7,959 nt of DNA from Chloroflexota bacterium (GCA_026705105.1 JAPPBK010000296.1:1-7959), one strand, 5' to 3'; positions 1-7,313 are shown, numbered from the stretch's first letter. Program-made: numbers and translations. The notes: generated by a model from the letters alone, not told the origin.

Positions 1-810
1 CTGAACCACCCGGACATCGGCGCCTCCATCGAGCATATGAGTGGCGAATGAGTGTCGCAACAGATGGGGATGCACGTCCATTGGCAGCCCGACCCGTTCG
101 GCGTGGCGCTTGAGCGATAACTGGACGGCGCGCGCCGACAACGGCTTGCCAAATCGATTGAGCCAGAGCGCGTCCGTCGGTTGGTCCGAGACAAGCCCTG
201 GCCGGCCGCCGCGCAGATACCGACGCAGCCACAGCCGCGCGCTGTCCCCCAGCAGCGCGACTCGCTGGCGATCTCCCTTGCCGCGCACGACAAACGCCTG
301 GTGGTCTTCGTCGTAGTCGGTGACTCGCAGGCCGACCAGCTCCGAGATTCGCAAGCCGGCGGCGTACAGGCACTCGAGCATGGCGCGGTCGCGTATGCCT
401 GCGGCGGTCGCGGTGTCCGGCGCTTCGAGCAGCGCCGCGACTTGTGATTGGCTGAGCACGTGTGGAAGGCGCGAGATTGCTTTGGGCGTGGCTGCCAACG
501 CAAGCGGATCGCGTGGCAGCTCGCCCGCTATCTTCAGGTGTCGGGTGAACGACCGGATCGTGGAGGCGCGCCGCCTGACCGAGGACTCGGCCATTCCTCC
601 CTCCTGCAGCGAAGCCAGGTATCCGCGATAGTCCGCCCGCGTCAGACCGGACAGTTCCCGAGACTCGACCTCAAGCCAGTTGAGGAAATCGCCGATGTCG
701 GAGCGATAGTTGCGAATCGTGTACGGAGAGAGGCCGCGACCGTCTCGCAGCAGCCCGAGGTACTGCTCAAGCGCTGGATGTTCCCGGGTCGCGGTCGATT
801 CGTTGGTCAC
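1..810 (-). CDS. xerC: Tyrosine recombinase, XerC/XerD type (partial, C-terminus beyond window)
   Basis: Site-specific recombinase expected to resolve chromosome dimers at dif with a Xer partner. The 270 codons visible read without a stop to base 1, so the C-terminal part is missing. Residues about 12-95 form the SAM-like core-binding domain (GLSPYTIRNYRSDI at 27-40). The catalytic domain begins near 118. Catalytic residues seen are Arg154 in AGLRISEL, Lys178 in VRGKGDRQR, and His249 and Arg252 in HPHLLRHSFATH. The last His/Trp and the nucleophilic Tyr would lie off the window. The start chosen is GTG at 810, because it gives the usual short N-terminus (VTNESTATREHPALEQYL); no strong Shine-Dalgarno site is visible before it. 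It follows topA by 52 bases with no obvious terminator, so it is probably cotranscribed. The topA-xerC order favours XerC over XerD, but the sequence alone does not decide. Nothing around it suggests an integrase of a mobile element. Confidence 0.93.
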   Translation of the reverse strand, partial: MTNESTATREHPALEQYLGLLRDGRGLSPYTIRNYRSDIGDFLNWLEVESRELSGLTRADYRGYLASLQEGGMAESSVRRRASTIRSFTRHLKIAGELPRDPLALAATPKAISRLPHVLSQSQVAALLEAPDTATAAGIRDRAMLECLYAAGLRISELVGLRVTDYDEDHQAFVVRGKGDRQRVALLGDSARLWLRRYLRGGRPGLVSDQPTDALWLNRFGKPLSARAVQLSLKRHAERVGLPMDVHPHLLRHSFATHMLDGGADVRVVQ

Positions 811-862
811 GAACCCACTGTAGGACGACCGAGATCGCCGACAAGCAAGGCAGGTCAGAGGC

Positions 863-3358
863 TCAAGAGCGGCGGCGTCCGCGCCTCGCGCCGGGTCGGC
901 CCCGACCTCGGCGCTGCGGTCTGGGTTCGGCGAGCAGGCTCAACGCCCGATCCAGCTCGATCGTCTCCAGATCGTCATCGTCCTTAAGGTTCCGCCGCTC
1001 ATCTCCCGACTGGACGTAGGGTCCCCAGCGTCCGGGCCGAACCAGTACTTCCTCGCCGGTGTCGGGGTGCAGGCCGAGCGTTTTGGGCCAGCGCAGCCAC
1101 TCGATGGCGTGTTCAAGGTTGACTTCGGCGATGTCCATCCCGCTGGGCACGGAGGCGCGCTTGGGCTTCGGTTCTCCCCGCTTGGGCCGGCCTACCGTTT
1201 CGCCAATCTGCACGAACGGCCCAAAGCGGCCGTTCAGCAGCCAGACATCGTCGTCGGCCTCTGGATGACGCCCAAGCCTGCGAGGTAACTGCATGGTGGT
1301 GTCAAGCAGATCGTCGGCCTGTTCAAGCGTGAGGTCGGCCGGCGCCATGTCGGGCGGCAATGGAGCCGTGCGCATGCCGTCTCCTGCGCCTCGGCGCAGG
1401 AACGACTGTCCTCCGCGAACCCGCACCTGCACATCGTCCGGGCCGATCTGGTCGTCGTCGGAGGTCACATCCAGCGTCAGCCCGTCCGAGGTCAGGTTCA
1501 GCGCCCAGAATGGGATGGTATCGATCTTTTCGGCGACCCGGCCCTTGAGTCCGTTGGCTGCGCCAACGTCGCCGAAGTAGAACGCCTGCAAGTGCTCCTC
1601 GGAGCGCGACTCGCCGCGGGCGATCTGATCGAGGTGCTCCTCCATCTCAGCCGTGAACTCGGCGTTGACCAGGTCGGAGAAGTGTTGCGTCAGCAAGTCG
1701 GTGACGGCGAAGCCGAGAAAGGTGGGAATCAGGGTTCGGCCGCTGCGGTTGACATAACTGCGGTCGAGCAGCGTCTTGATGATCGCCGCGTAGGTACTCG
1801 GCCGACCCAGCCCGTCGTCCTCCAGCTTCTTGACCAGCGATGCCTCGGTGTAGCGCGCCGGCGGCTGAGACTCACTTTGGCGTGATTCGAGACTGACCAA
1901 CCGGGCGCGGTCGCCATCGGCGACATCGGGCAGCAACTGTTGGCCGTCGCCGCGCGGAGGCAGCACTTCGTACCAGCCGGGGAAGACCACGACCTGCCCG
2001 TTGGCGACCATGACCGCCGGATCGTCATTCGCGCGCTCGGGAAGGCGCGACTCAAGTTCGATGCGCGTGCGCTCGACGCGCGCGTCGGCCATCTGAGAGG
2101 CGACCGCGCGGCGCCAGATCAGGTCGTAGAGGGCCAGATCGTCGCCATCCAGGACGCCGCGCAGCGAGTCCGGCGTGCGGGCAATGTCGGTTGGCCTGAT
2201 CGCCTCGTGCGCCTCCTGCGCGTTGCGGGATCGAGTCTTGTAGGTGCGGAACTGGTGGTAATCCTCACCGTACCTGCCCTTGATGTAGCTGGACGCCTGG
2301 GCCAACGCTTGATCGGAGAGCGTGACCGAATCGGTCCGCATGTACGTGATCAATCCAACCCGTTCCGAGCCCAGGTCAACGCCCTGGTAGAGCCGCTGGG
2401 CGGCCGCCATGGCCCGCGCCGAACCCATACCCAGCCGGTTCGACGCCGCCTGTTGCATCGTTGAAGTCGTGAATGGCGGCGCCGGGCGCATTCTCGCCTG
2501 GGTCTTGGCCACGGTGGAGACCGACCACTCGGCCTCGATCAACGCAGGCTGAAGCTCGGCGAGCGACTGCTCGGTTTCCCATCGCTTCTCGGGTGCGGCG
2601 AGCAGCCCCGTGGCCGGGTCGAAGTCCGAAGTCTGGCTCGCGAGTTCGCTGCCTCCCAGGGAATGCAGGCGTGCGCTGAGCTGCGTATCGCCGACGAGGA
2701 ATTCGGCATTCGCGCCCCAGTACTCGGCGCTGACGAAGGCCATGCGCTCGCGCTCGCGATCGACGAGGAACTTGAGCGCCACGCTCTGCACTCGACCGGC
2801 CGAGGTGCCCTGTCCCAGCTTGCGCCAGAGCACGGGACTCAGCGAATAGCCGTAGAGGCGATCCAGGATGCGTCGCGACTCCTGCGCCTCGACAAGGTGT
2901 TCATCGATCTGGCGGGGCGATTCGAGCGCCGATTCGATGGCATCGGCGGTGATCTCGTGAAAGACGATTCGTTCGTAGGGCACCTTGGGCTTGAGCACCT
3001 CGACCAGGTGCCAGCCGATTGACTCGCCCTCCCGATCTTCATCAGTGGCGAGGAGCACGCGGTCGGCTTGCTTGAGTTCCTTGCGCAGACGGGTGACGTG
3101 CTTCTTCGATTCGCCGGGAACGATGTAGTAGGGCTGGAAGCCGTGATCGACGTCGACGGAGAAGTCGGCCCAGGGCTTGCCCTTGATCTTGGCCGGGCGT
3201 TCGGCGGCGCGGCGGGGCAAGTCGCGGATATGCCCAAAGCAGGCGGTGACGACATAGTCGTCGTCGAGGAAGCGGGAAATCGTCTCGGCCTTGGCGCCCG
3301 ACTCGACGATCACCAGCGTCTTGCCGTCACGGGTCGCGGTCCGCTCAGCGTCTGGCAT
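863..3358 (-). CDS. topA: DNA topoisomerase I (type IA)
   Basis: Relaxes negative supercoils by cutting one strand through a 5'-phosphotyrosine. The product has 831 residues. The TOPRIM domain is at about 13-135, with Glu19 in VIVESGAKA and Asp106, Asp108 and Glu110 in ATDEDREGE. The central type IA domains include QGTSAGRVQSVAL (183-195), PAPPFTTSTMQQAASNRLG (292-310) and the active-site Tyr339 in ITYMRTDS. LGRPSTYA follows at 517-524. The C-terminus has at least two short repeats (LGRHPE...GRFGPFVQIG near 695-719 and LGLHPD...GRWGPYVQSG near 761-785) and an Arg/Gly-rich tail from about 813. The only cysteine is Cys40, so the Cys4 zinc ribbons of enterobacterial TopA are absent; the tail resembles actinobacterial enzymes. 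The normally conserved Pro of VESPAKA is Gly21. The ATG start overlaps the end of dprA by 14 bases, which suggests translational coupling. A weak AGGA lies 10 bases upstream. Confidence 0.97.
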   Translation of the reverse strand: MPDAERTATRDGKTLVIVESGAKAETISRFLDDDYVVTACFGHIRDLPRRAAERPAKIKGKPWADFSVDVDHGFQPYYIVPGESKKHVTRLRKELKQADRVLLATDEDREGESIGWHLVEVLKPKVPYERIVFHEITADAIESALESPRQIDEHLVEAQESRRILDRLYGYSLSPVLWRKLGQGTSAGRVQSVALKFLVDRERERMAFVSAEYWGANAEFLVGDTQLSARLHSLGGSELASQTSDFDPATGLLAAPEKRWETEQSLAELQPALIEAEWSVSTVAKTQARMRPAPPFTTSTMQQAASNRLGMGSARAMAAAQRLYQGVDLGSERVGLITYMRTDSVTLSDQALAQASSYIKGRYGEDYHQFRTYKTRSRNAQEAHEAIRPTDIARTPDSLRGVLDGDDLALYDLIWRRAVASQMADARVERTRIELESRLPERANDDPAVMVANGQVVVFPGWYEVLPPRGDGQQLLPDVADGDRARLVSLESRQSESQPPARYTEASLVKKLEDDGLGRPSTYAAIIKTLLDRSYVNRSGRTLIPTFLGFAVTDLLTQHFSDLVNAEFTAEMEEHLDQIARGESRSEEHLQAFYFGDVGAANGLKGRVAEKIDTIPFWALNLTSDGLTLDVTSDDDQIGPDDVQVRVRGGQSFLRRGAGDGMRTAPLPPDMAPADLTLEQADDLLDTTMQLPRRLGRHPEADDDVWLLNGRFGPFVQIGETVGRPKRGEPKPKRASVPSGMDIAEVNLEHAIEWLRWPKTLGLHPDTGEEVLVRPGRWGPYVQSGDERRNLKDDDDLETIELDRALSLLAEPRPQRRGRGRPGARRGRRRS

Positions 3359-4454
3359 AGGTCATCGGTCCTACCTGGTGGATGAGTCCCTTGAGTTCCA
3401 GCGTGGCCATGGCGGCCGCGGTTTCGTGGACGGGGTGTTGCAGTAGTCGTGAGAGTTCGTCCACGTGGATCGGCTCGCTGCCGATCTGCTGCAACAGCAT
3501 TGCTTCCACGGGGTCCTCGGGCAACTGCTCGGCCAACTCGGCCTGCCGTTCGATCGGTCCCACGTTCAGCTCGTCCAGCACGTCCTGCGCGCAAGTGACG
3601 AGCTTGCCCAAGCCTCGCTTGATGACGTTGTTCGCACCTGCGGACTGTTCGGAGGTGATCGGTCCCGGCACGGCGAAGACTTCGCGTCCCTGGTCGAGGG
3701 CCGAAGTCACTGTATGCCAGGTTCCCGACTTCTCGCCCGCCTCGGTCACCAGCGTGCCCAGCGTGACTCCGGCGATGATGCGATTGCGACGAGGGAAAAA
3801 CCGGGCGTCCGGGCGCGTGCCCAGCGGGTACTCGCTGATCCACGCGCCCCCCGATTCGAGAATCTGCGCGGCCAGACCTTGATGTTCAGGTGGATACACA
3901 CGGTCGAGACCGCTGGCTACAACGGCGACCGTTCGGGCTCCGCGCTCCAGCGCGGTTTCGTGCGCAATCCCGTCGACGCCGCGGGCAAGCCCGGACACGA
4001 TGGTCAATCCCGAATCGGCCAACTCTCCCGCAAGCGAGCTCGTCACCTGGCGGCCGTACGCCGTCGGACGCCTGGTACCCACGATTGCGATTGACCATTC
4101 ATCACGCTCCGCCAACTCACCCTTGACGTAGAGCAGCGGGGGTGGATCGGCGATTTCGCGCAAGCGTCGGGGATACCCGTCGTCTTCGACGGTCAGCGCG
4201 TTGACGCCGGCGTCGAGCATCCGCTCGTAGGCCTCGAACGGATCCAGCGTGGCGCGGGTCGACTCGAACTCGTCAACCGTGCGTCCGTCGAGACCAGCCT
4301 CCCGCAGCATCGTGCGATCGGCCGACCAGGCATGGGCGAGCGTCTCGAACCGGCGCTCGAGCGCCGTCATTCGCGCGGGGCCGATCCCGGTGACGTGGGA
4401 GAAGGCCACGCGATACGGGGCATCGGGATTTGTTGACTGGTCAAGATCAGACAC
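3345..4454 (-). CDS. dprA: DNA-processing protein DprA (Smf)
   Basis: Family members bind single-stranded DNA taken up during transformation and load RecA; many non-competent bacteria also keep the gene. The product has 369 residues. The N-terminal helical, helix-hairpin-helix-like region (VTGIGPARMTALERRF, 21-36) is followed by the Rossmann-like DprA core. Core motifs are AIVGTRRPTAYGR (123-135), SGLARGVDGIAHETAL (154-169), SEYPLGTRPDARFFPRRNRI (207-226) and QGREVFAVPGPI (255-266). A C-terminal winged-helix DprA domain spans roughly 314-369. The segment SGTWHTVTSAL (243-253) stands where most homologues have SG(S/A)LIT(A), so the Leu-Ile pair is replaced by Trp-His. The start is GTG at 4454, 11 bases after the CNNM gene's stop, with a weak GTGAG five bases upstream. 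Its end overlaps topA. DprA next to topA is a widely conserved pair. No other competence gene is in view. Confidence 0.96.
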   Translation of the reverse strand: MSDLDQSTNPDAPYRVAFSHVTGIGPARMTALERRFETLAHAWSADRTMLREAGLDGRTVDEFESTRATLDPFEAYERMLDAGVNALTVEDDGYPRRLREIADPPPLLYVKGELAERDEWSIAIVGTRRPTAYGRQVTSSLAGELADSGLTIVSGLARGVDGIAHETALERGARTVAVVASGLDRVYPPEHQGLAAQILESGGAWISEYPLGTRPDARFFPRRNRIIAGVTLGTLVTEAGEKSGTWHTVTSALDQGREVFAVPGPITSEQSAGANNVIKRGLGKLVTCAQDVLDELNVGPIERQAELAEQLPEDPVEAMLLQQIGSEPIHVDELSRLLQHPVHETAAAMATLELKGLIHQVGPMTYARR

Positions 4455-4465
4455 GAGCGCTCACG

Positions 4466-5746
4466 TTAGCGCGACTCGTCACTGCTGTCAGCAAGAGGAG
4501 CCGCAGTGGCCGTTGCCCGCATCTGGATGACGCGCCGCCCGTTCATGCGCTCAACGACGACCGCAAGATTGCCCAGCCGCACCTCATCCCCGACCTCAGG
4601 AATGCGTCCGAGGCGGTCGAAGACGAGGCCCGCCACCGTGTCGTAATCCGCAGCTTCGACGTGCCCGCCGATCTGTTCGAGCGCGCCAAGCGGAGCGCGG
4701 CCGTCAAGAATCAGCGCGTCGTCAACCATTCTCGCGCCGTCGTCGTCTGCGCCGGCCGGATCGTACTCGTCGGCGATCTCACCGACGATTTCCTCGAGAA
4801 TGTCCTCCAGCGTGATCAGCCCTGCCGTCCCGCCGTACTCGTCGAGGACGATGGCCATATGGACGCGCGAACCGCGCAAGTCGTGCAGCAGGTCGTCGAT
4901 CAGCTTCGATTCCGGCACCAGGATTGGCGGGCGGGCAATCGTCGCAATCGAGCGGTCGCCCTCGTTGAGGATCTCCGCCATCAGGTCTTTCGCATAGACG
5001 ATGCCGGTGATGTTGTCGATGGATTCTTCGAATATCGGGACGCGGGAGAATCCGCGTTCGAGCAGGAAGTTCGCGGCCTCGGTCAGATTGGTATCGGCGG
5101 CCAACGCGGCGATGTCCAGGCGCGGGGTCATCGCCTCGCGCACGATCCGGTCGCCGATCGTCATGATTCCGCGGATCATCTCGCGCTCGTCTTCAGCGAT
5201 CGTTTCGTGTTCTTGCTCAATCAGCACTTCGATGTCGGTCGGCTGCGGCGCAACCTCGGTGTGTCGACGCCCGAGACCGGTGACCAGGCGCGCCGGGGCT
5301 TCGAGAATCGCAGCAGGGATCAGGAACACCGCGTCCAGTAGGTCGATGATTGGCACGAAGTTGAGCGCGAAGCCTTCGGGCCAGGTCGCCGCCAGGCGTC
5401 GCGGCACGGACTGAGTCAACGCCGCGACCACGGCCGCGACGACGCCGGTGACGCACAGCCACTCCCACTGGAAGCCGGTTTCGCGGATCACGATGTAGAA
5501 GATCGCCGTGAAACCGCTTGCAACGGCGACCGTTCGTCCGACGGCAAACGATCCCAGCGCCCGCTCACGCTCCGCCGTGATCACGGTCAGGCGTTGGGCG
5601 CGTCGGTTGTCGGGTTGCCGGCTCGCCAGCAACTGCGCCCGCGAACGGGAGAGGGAAATCACGCCGGCCTCGGCGATCGCCTCCAACACCAACAGCGTGA
5701 CGGCGAGAATCAGGATGACCAGAGCGATGATTGAGCCCTCGCTCAT
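4466..5746 (-). CDS. CNNM/CorC (TlyC-like) membrane protein: DUF21, CBS pair, CorC_HlyC domain
   Basis: A 426-residue integral membrane protein of the family often labelled hemolysin or Mg2+/Co2+ efflux protein (CorC, TlyC, YfjD, CNNM). Bacterial members are linked to Mg2+ export, but the substrate here is not shown. Hydrophobic segments at about 5-28, 66-88, 96-112 and 127-150 make a CNNM/DUF21 transmembrane domain. Next come the acidic linker ETIAEDEREMIRGI (181-194) and two CBS motifs (MTPRLDIAAL...FSRVPIFE...GIVYAKDL at 206-255; ILVPES...HMAIVLDEYGGTAGLITLED at 275-315). A CorC_HlyC domain lies at about 344-410. The ATG start at 5746 forms an ATGA overlap with the glmU stop and has GGAG eight bases upstream. 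The same frame stays open upstream to 6199, but that part overlies glmU in another frame and is not credible protein. It probably depends on glmU translation for expression. Confidence 0.93.
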   Translation of the reverse strand: MSEGSIIALVILILAVTLLVLEAIAEAGVISLSRSRAQLLASRQPDNRRAQRLTVITAERERALGSFAVGRTVAVASGFTAIFYIVIRETGFQWEWLCVTGVVAAVVAALTQSVPRRLAATWPEGFALNFVPIIDLLDAVFLIPAAILEAPARLVTGLGRRHTEVAPQPTDIEVLIEQEHETIAEDEREMIRGIMTIGDRIVREAMTPRLDIAALAADTNLTEAANFLLERGFSRVPIFEESIDNITGIVYAKDLMAEILNEGDRSIATIARPPILVPESKLIDDLLHDLRGSRVHMAIVLDEYGGTAGLITLEDILEEIVGEIADEYDPAGADDDGARMVDDALILDGRAPLGALEQIGGHVEAADYDTVAGLVFDRLGRIPEVGDEVRLGNLAVVVERMNGRRVIQMRATATAAPLADSSDESR

Positions 5747-7197
5747 GGTTGACGCTCCGATCCTCGCCGCTCCGCCCGGGCGGGCGTCAGCCGCGCCGGA
5801 TGGCCGACGGCGTTGCCATCGTCCGGCACGTCCCGCGTCACGACCGAGCCTGCGCCGGTGCGCGCACGGTCTCCGACACGAACCGGGGCGACCAACATCG
5901 TGTCGCTGCCGATGAACGCGGCCTCGCCAATCACTGTTTGGTGCTTGGCGTCCCCGTCGAAGTTGCAGGTGATCGCGCCGGCGCCGACGTTGGTTCGCGG
6001 CCCGATTTCGACGTCGCCCATGTAGCTGAAGTGGCCGATCTGCACGCCTGCGCCCACGTGCGCCTGTTTCAGCTCGGCGTGCGTACCGATGTGCGAACGC
6101 GACCCGATCACACAGCCGGGCCGAATCGTGGAGTAGGGTCCGATCTCCACTTCCTTGCCCAACGTCGAACCCTTGATCGTGCAGGACTCGACCACGCAAC
6201 CCTCGCCGATGACCGAGTCCTCGACCACGGTGTTGGGTCCGAGGCGCGCGTTCGCCTCGACTTCGCTGTGACCGCGGATATGAACGCCGGGTTCGATCGC
6301 GGCCCCAGCCGCAATCGCGACCTGCGCATCGATCCAGACCGCGTCGCGATCACGAATGTGGACGCCCGCTTCCAGGTGCCGCCTCACGATGCGGCGGCGC
6401 AACACTGCCGCCGCATCGGCGACGTCGGTGGCGGTCTCGACGTTGAGTCGACCGTCGTCCATGCCAACTTCGACGGCCCCCGCGCGGCCCTGCGAGACCG
6501 CCGACTCAAGGACGCCGGTGACGTATGCCTCGCCAGAGTCCGCTGCTCCGGCGAGGACGCGTTCAAGCTCGGGCCAGAGGAACTCGCTGCGGAACCTGTA
6601 GAAGCCCAGGTTGACTTCGCAGATTCGACGCTCGGACTCCGATGCGTCGCCCCACTCGACGATGCCCCGCAACGAGCCGCACTCGCCGCGAAGGACACGG
6701 CCCATCCGCGACGGGTCGTCGACGTGCGCAGTGGCGATTACCGCATCCGCATCCTCAGCCAGAAGCACGGGTCTGATCTGCGCGGGAGTGATGAGCGGGA
6801 GATCGCCGTTGACTACCAGCACTTGGCTGGTGAGCACGTCGTCGCGTGCAACCATGACAGCGTCGGCGGTGCCTCGCGGCTCCGGCTGCACGACGTAGGA
6901 CAGCTCGATAGCGGAGGGATCGGAATCAAGCGCATCACGGACCGCGCCTCCACGCGCTCCGGTCGCAATGACGACAACTGCGCGGCTGACGCCCGCATCG
7001 CTGAGCGCATGCAACACATGGGCAGACATCGCCCGACCACAGATCGGGTAGGCAGGTTTGGGAGTGTTCGAGCCCAGGCGCTTGCCGTCTCCGGCCGCGA
7101 GCACGACAGCGGTGATCTGGGAATGCGGTTTCGATTCTGGCGGATCGTCGTCGGAACTCAATCGGGGCTCCGATTCCATCGGGCTGGTGGACTTCAC
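5743..7197 (-). CDS. glmU: Bifunctional GlmU: GlcN-1-P acetyltransferase / GlcNAc-1-P uridylyltransferase
   Basis: Makes UDP-GlcNAc for peptidoglycan in two steps: acetyl-CoA-dependent acetylation of glucosamine-1-phosphate in the C-terminal domain, then UTP-dependent uridylylation in the N-terminal domain. The frame from GTG 7197 gives 484 residues. The pyrophosphorylase domain shows LAAGDGKRLGS with Lys47 (33-47), VQPEPRGTADAV (103-114), NGDLPL with Asp132, GIVEWGDA (178-185), EVN with Asn196 and LNVETATD with Asn252. Asp132 and Asn252 correspond to the metal ligands of the E. coli enzyme. From about 277 on, hexapeptide repeats form a left-handed beta helix. Acetyltransferase residues are Arg359, Lys377, His389, Tyr392, Asn403, Asn412, Lys418 and Ser431. 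The usual Tyr after Asn412 is Phe413. The roughly 28 residues before ITAVVLAAG are Ser/Asp/Pro-rich and unlike the family. ATG 7179, or TTG 7161 with GGAG six bases upstream, are plausible alternative starts. First gene of the leftward operon. Confidence 0.95.
   Translation of the reverse strand: MKSTSPMESEPRLSSDDDPPESKPHSQITAVVLAAGDGKRLGSNTPKPAYPICGRAMSAHVLHALSDAGVSRAVVVIATGARGGAVRDALDSDPSAIELSYVVQPEPRGTADAVMVARDDVLTSQVLVVNGDLPLITPAQIRPVLLAEDADAVIATAHVDDPSRMGRVLRGECGSLRGIVEWGDASESERRICEVNLGFYRFRSEFLWPELERVLAGAADSGEAYVTGVLESAVSQGRAGAVEVGMDDGRLNVETATDVADAAAVLRRRIVRRHLEAGVHIRDRDAVWIDAQVAIAAGAAIEPGVHIRGHSEVEANARLGPNTVVEDSVIGEGCVVESCTIKGSTLGKEVEIGPYSTIRPGCVIGSRSHIGTHAELKQAHVGAGVQIGHFSYMGDVEIGPRTNVGAGAITCNFDGDAKHQTVIGEAAFIGSDTMLVAPVRVGDRARTGAGSVVTRDVPDDGNAVGHPARLTPARAERRGSERQP
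5755..5758 (-). promoter_or_regulatory. Ribosome binding site of the CNNM/CorC gene
   Basis: Read on the minus strand, GGAG sits eight bases before the ATG at 5746. It fixes the start at the ATGA junction with glmU and argues against the longer open frame reaching 6199. Confidence 0.65.
7168..7171 (-). promoter_or_regulatory. Possible ribosome binding site deciding the glmU start
   Basis: On the minus strand GGAG lies six bases before an in-frame TTG at 7161. Neither the GTG at 7197 nor the ATG at 7179 has a comparable site. If used, GlmU would begin MSSDDDPP and lose 12 residues from the longest reading. GGAG occurs often by chance in GC-rich DNA, so this is suggestive only. Confidence 0.35.
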
Positions 7198-7225
7198 GCT
7201 AGGTAGGCAGTTTATTGACTGTCAA
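7196..7225 (-). promoter_or_regulatory. Candidate promoter of the glmU operon
   Basis: On the minus strand a perfect -35 box TTGACA (7225-7220) is followed after 18 bases by TAGCGT (7201-7196), which matches the -10 consensus at only three of six positions (first, second and last). Transcription would begin near 7189, inside the longest glmU reading frame. The -35 match is strong but the -10 is weak, and the promoter could lie elsewhere in the gap. Confidence 0.3.
7215..7225. repeat. Perfect 11-base palindrome, possible operator
   Basis: TTGACTGTCAA is a 5-1-5 inverted repeat lying between the divergent glmU and alaS genes, and it overlaps the candidate -35 box of the glmU operon. A dimeric regulator could bind it. 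It may also simply reflect the TTGACA box with a chance mirror copy. I see no second copy in this gap. Confidence 0.35.
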
Positions 7226-7276
7226 CCGCCCTGACGATTCAGAGGGGTGAGGGGTCTGCCTGACTGGTCGCCTGCG

Positions 7277-7282
7277 TATACT
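7277..7282 (+). promoter_or_regulatory. Candidate -10 box for alaS
   Basis: TATACT matches five of six bases of the TATAAT consensus and stands in an otherwise GC-rich gap. Transcription would start near 7289, giving a leader of about 80 bases before alaS. No good -35 hexamer is found 16-18 bases upstream; TTGACT at 7215 is much too far away. Confidence 0.4.
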
Positions 7283-7293
7283 CGATTTCTGTG

Positions 7294-7313
7294 GCTGCCC
7301 TGCTCCGGGCGGC
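7294..7313 (+). other. Hairpin in the alaS leader
   Basis: Bases 7294-7300 (GCTGCCC) can pair with 7307-7313 (GGGCGGC): seven pairs including one G-U, with the six-base loop TGCTCC. It would sit just after the predicted alaS transcription start. No U-run follows, so it is not an intrinsic terminator. It could stabilise the mRNA, take part in leader control, or be chance in GC-rich sequence. The rest of the 174-base gap shows nothing else I can support. Confidence 0.3.

Noticed and set aside
1..810. Tyrosine recombinase as a mark of an integrated element or integron
   Set aside because: It lies directly after topA in a housekeeping order known for xerC. No attachment-site repeats, phage genes, cassettes or compositional break are visible.
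811..862. Possible terminator between topA and xerC
   Set aside because: The 52 bases show no clear GC-rich stem followed by a T-run on the minus strand, so read-through is the simpler view.
41..987. Several overlapping plus-strand frames opposite the recombinase gene
   Set aside because: The minus strand encodes a continuous XerC/XerD protein with catalytic Arg, Lys, His and Arg in place; the plus-strand frames are shadows.
4430..5341. 303-codon plus-strand frame opposite the CNNM gene
   Set aside because: It is also in antisense register with a clearly real gene and has no family resemblance.
5747..6199. N-terminal extension of the CNNM frame giving 577 residues
   Set aside because: The added 151 codons overlie glmU on the same strand in another frame and translate to low-complexity Arg/Gly/Ala sequence. 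The ATG at 5746 has a good ribosome binding site and family-like N-terminal membrane segment.
5731..7206. 491-codon open frame on the plus strand opposite glmU
   Set aside because: It is in exact antisense register with glmU, so it stays open merely because glmU avoids TTA, CTA and TCA codons, as expected at high GC. The translation has no recognisable domain, while glmU is unmistakable.
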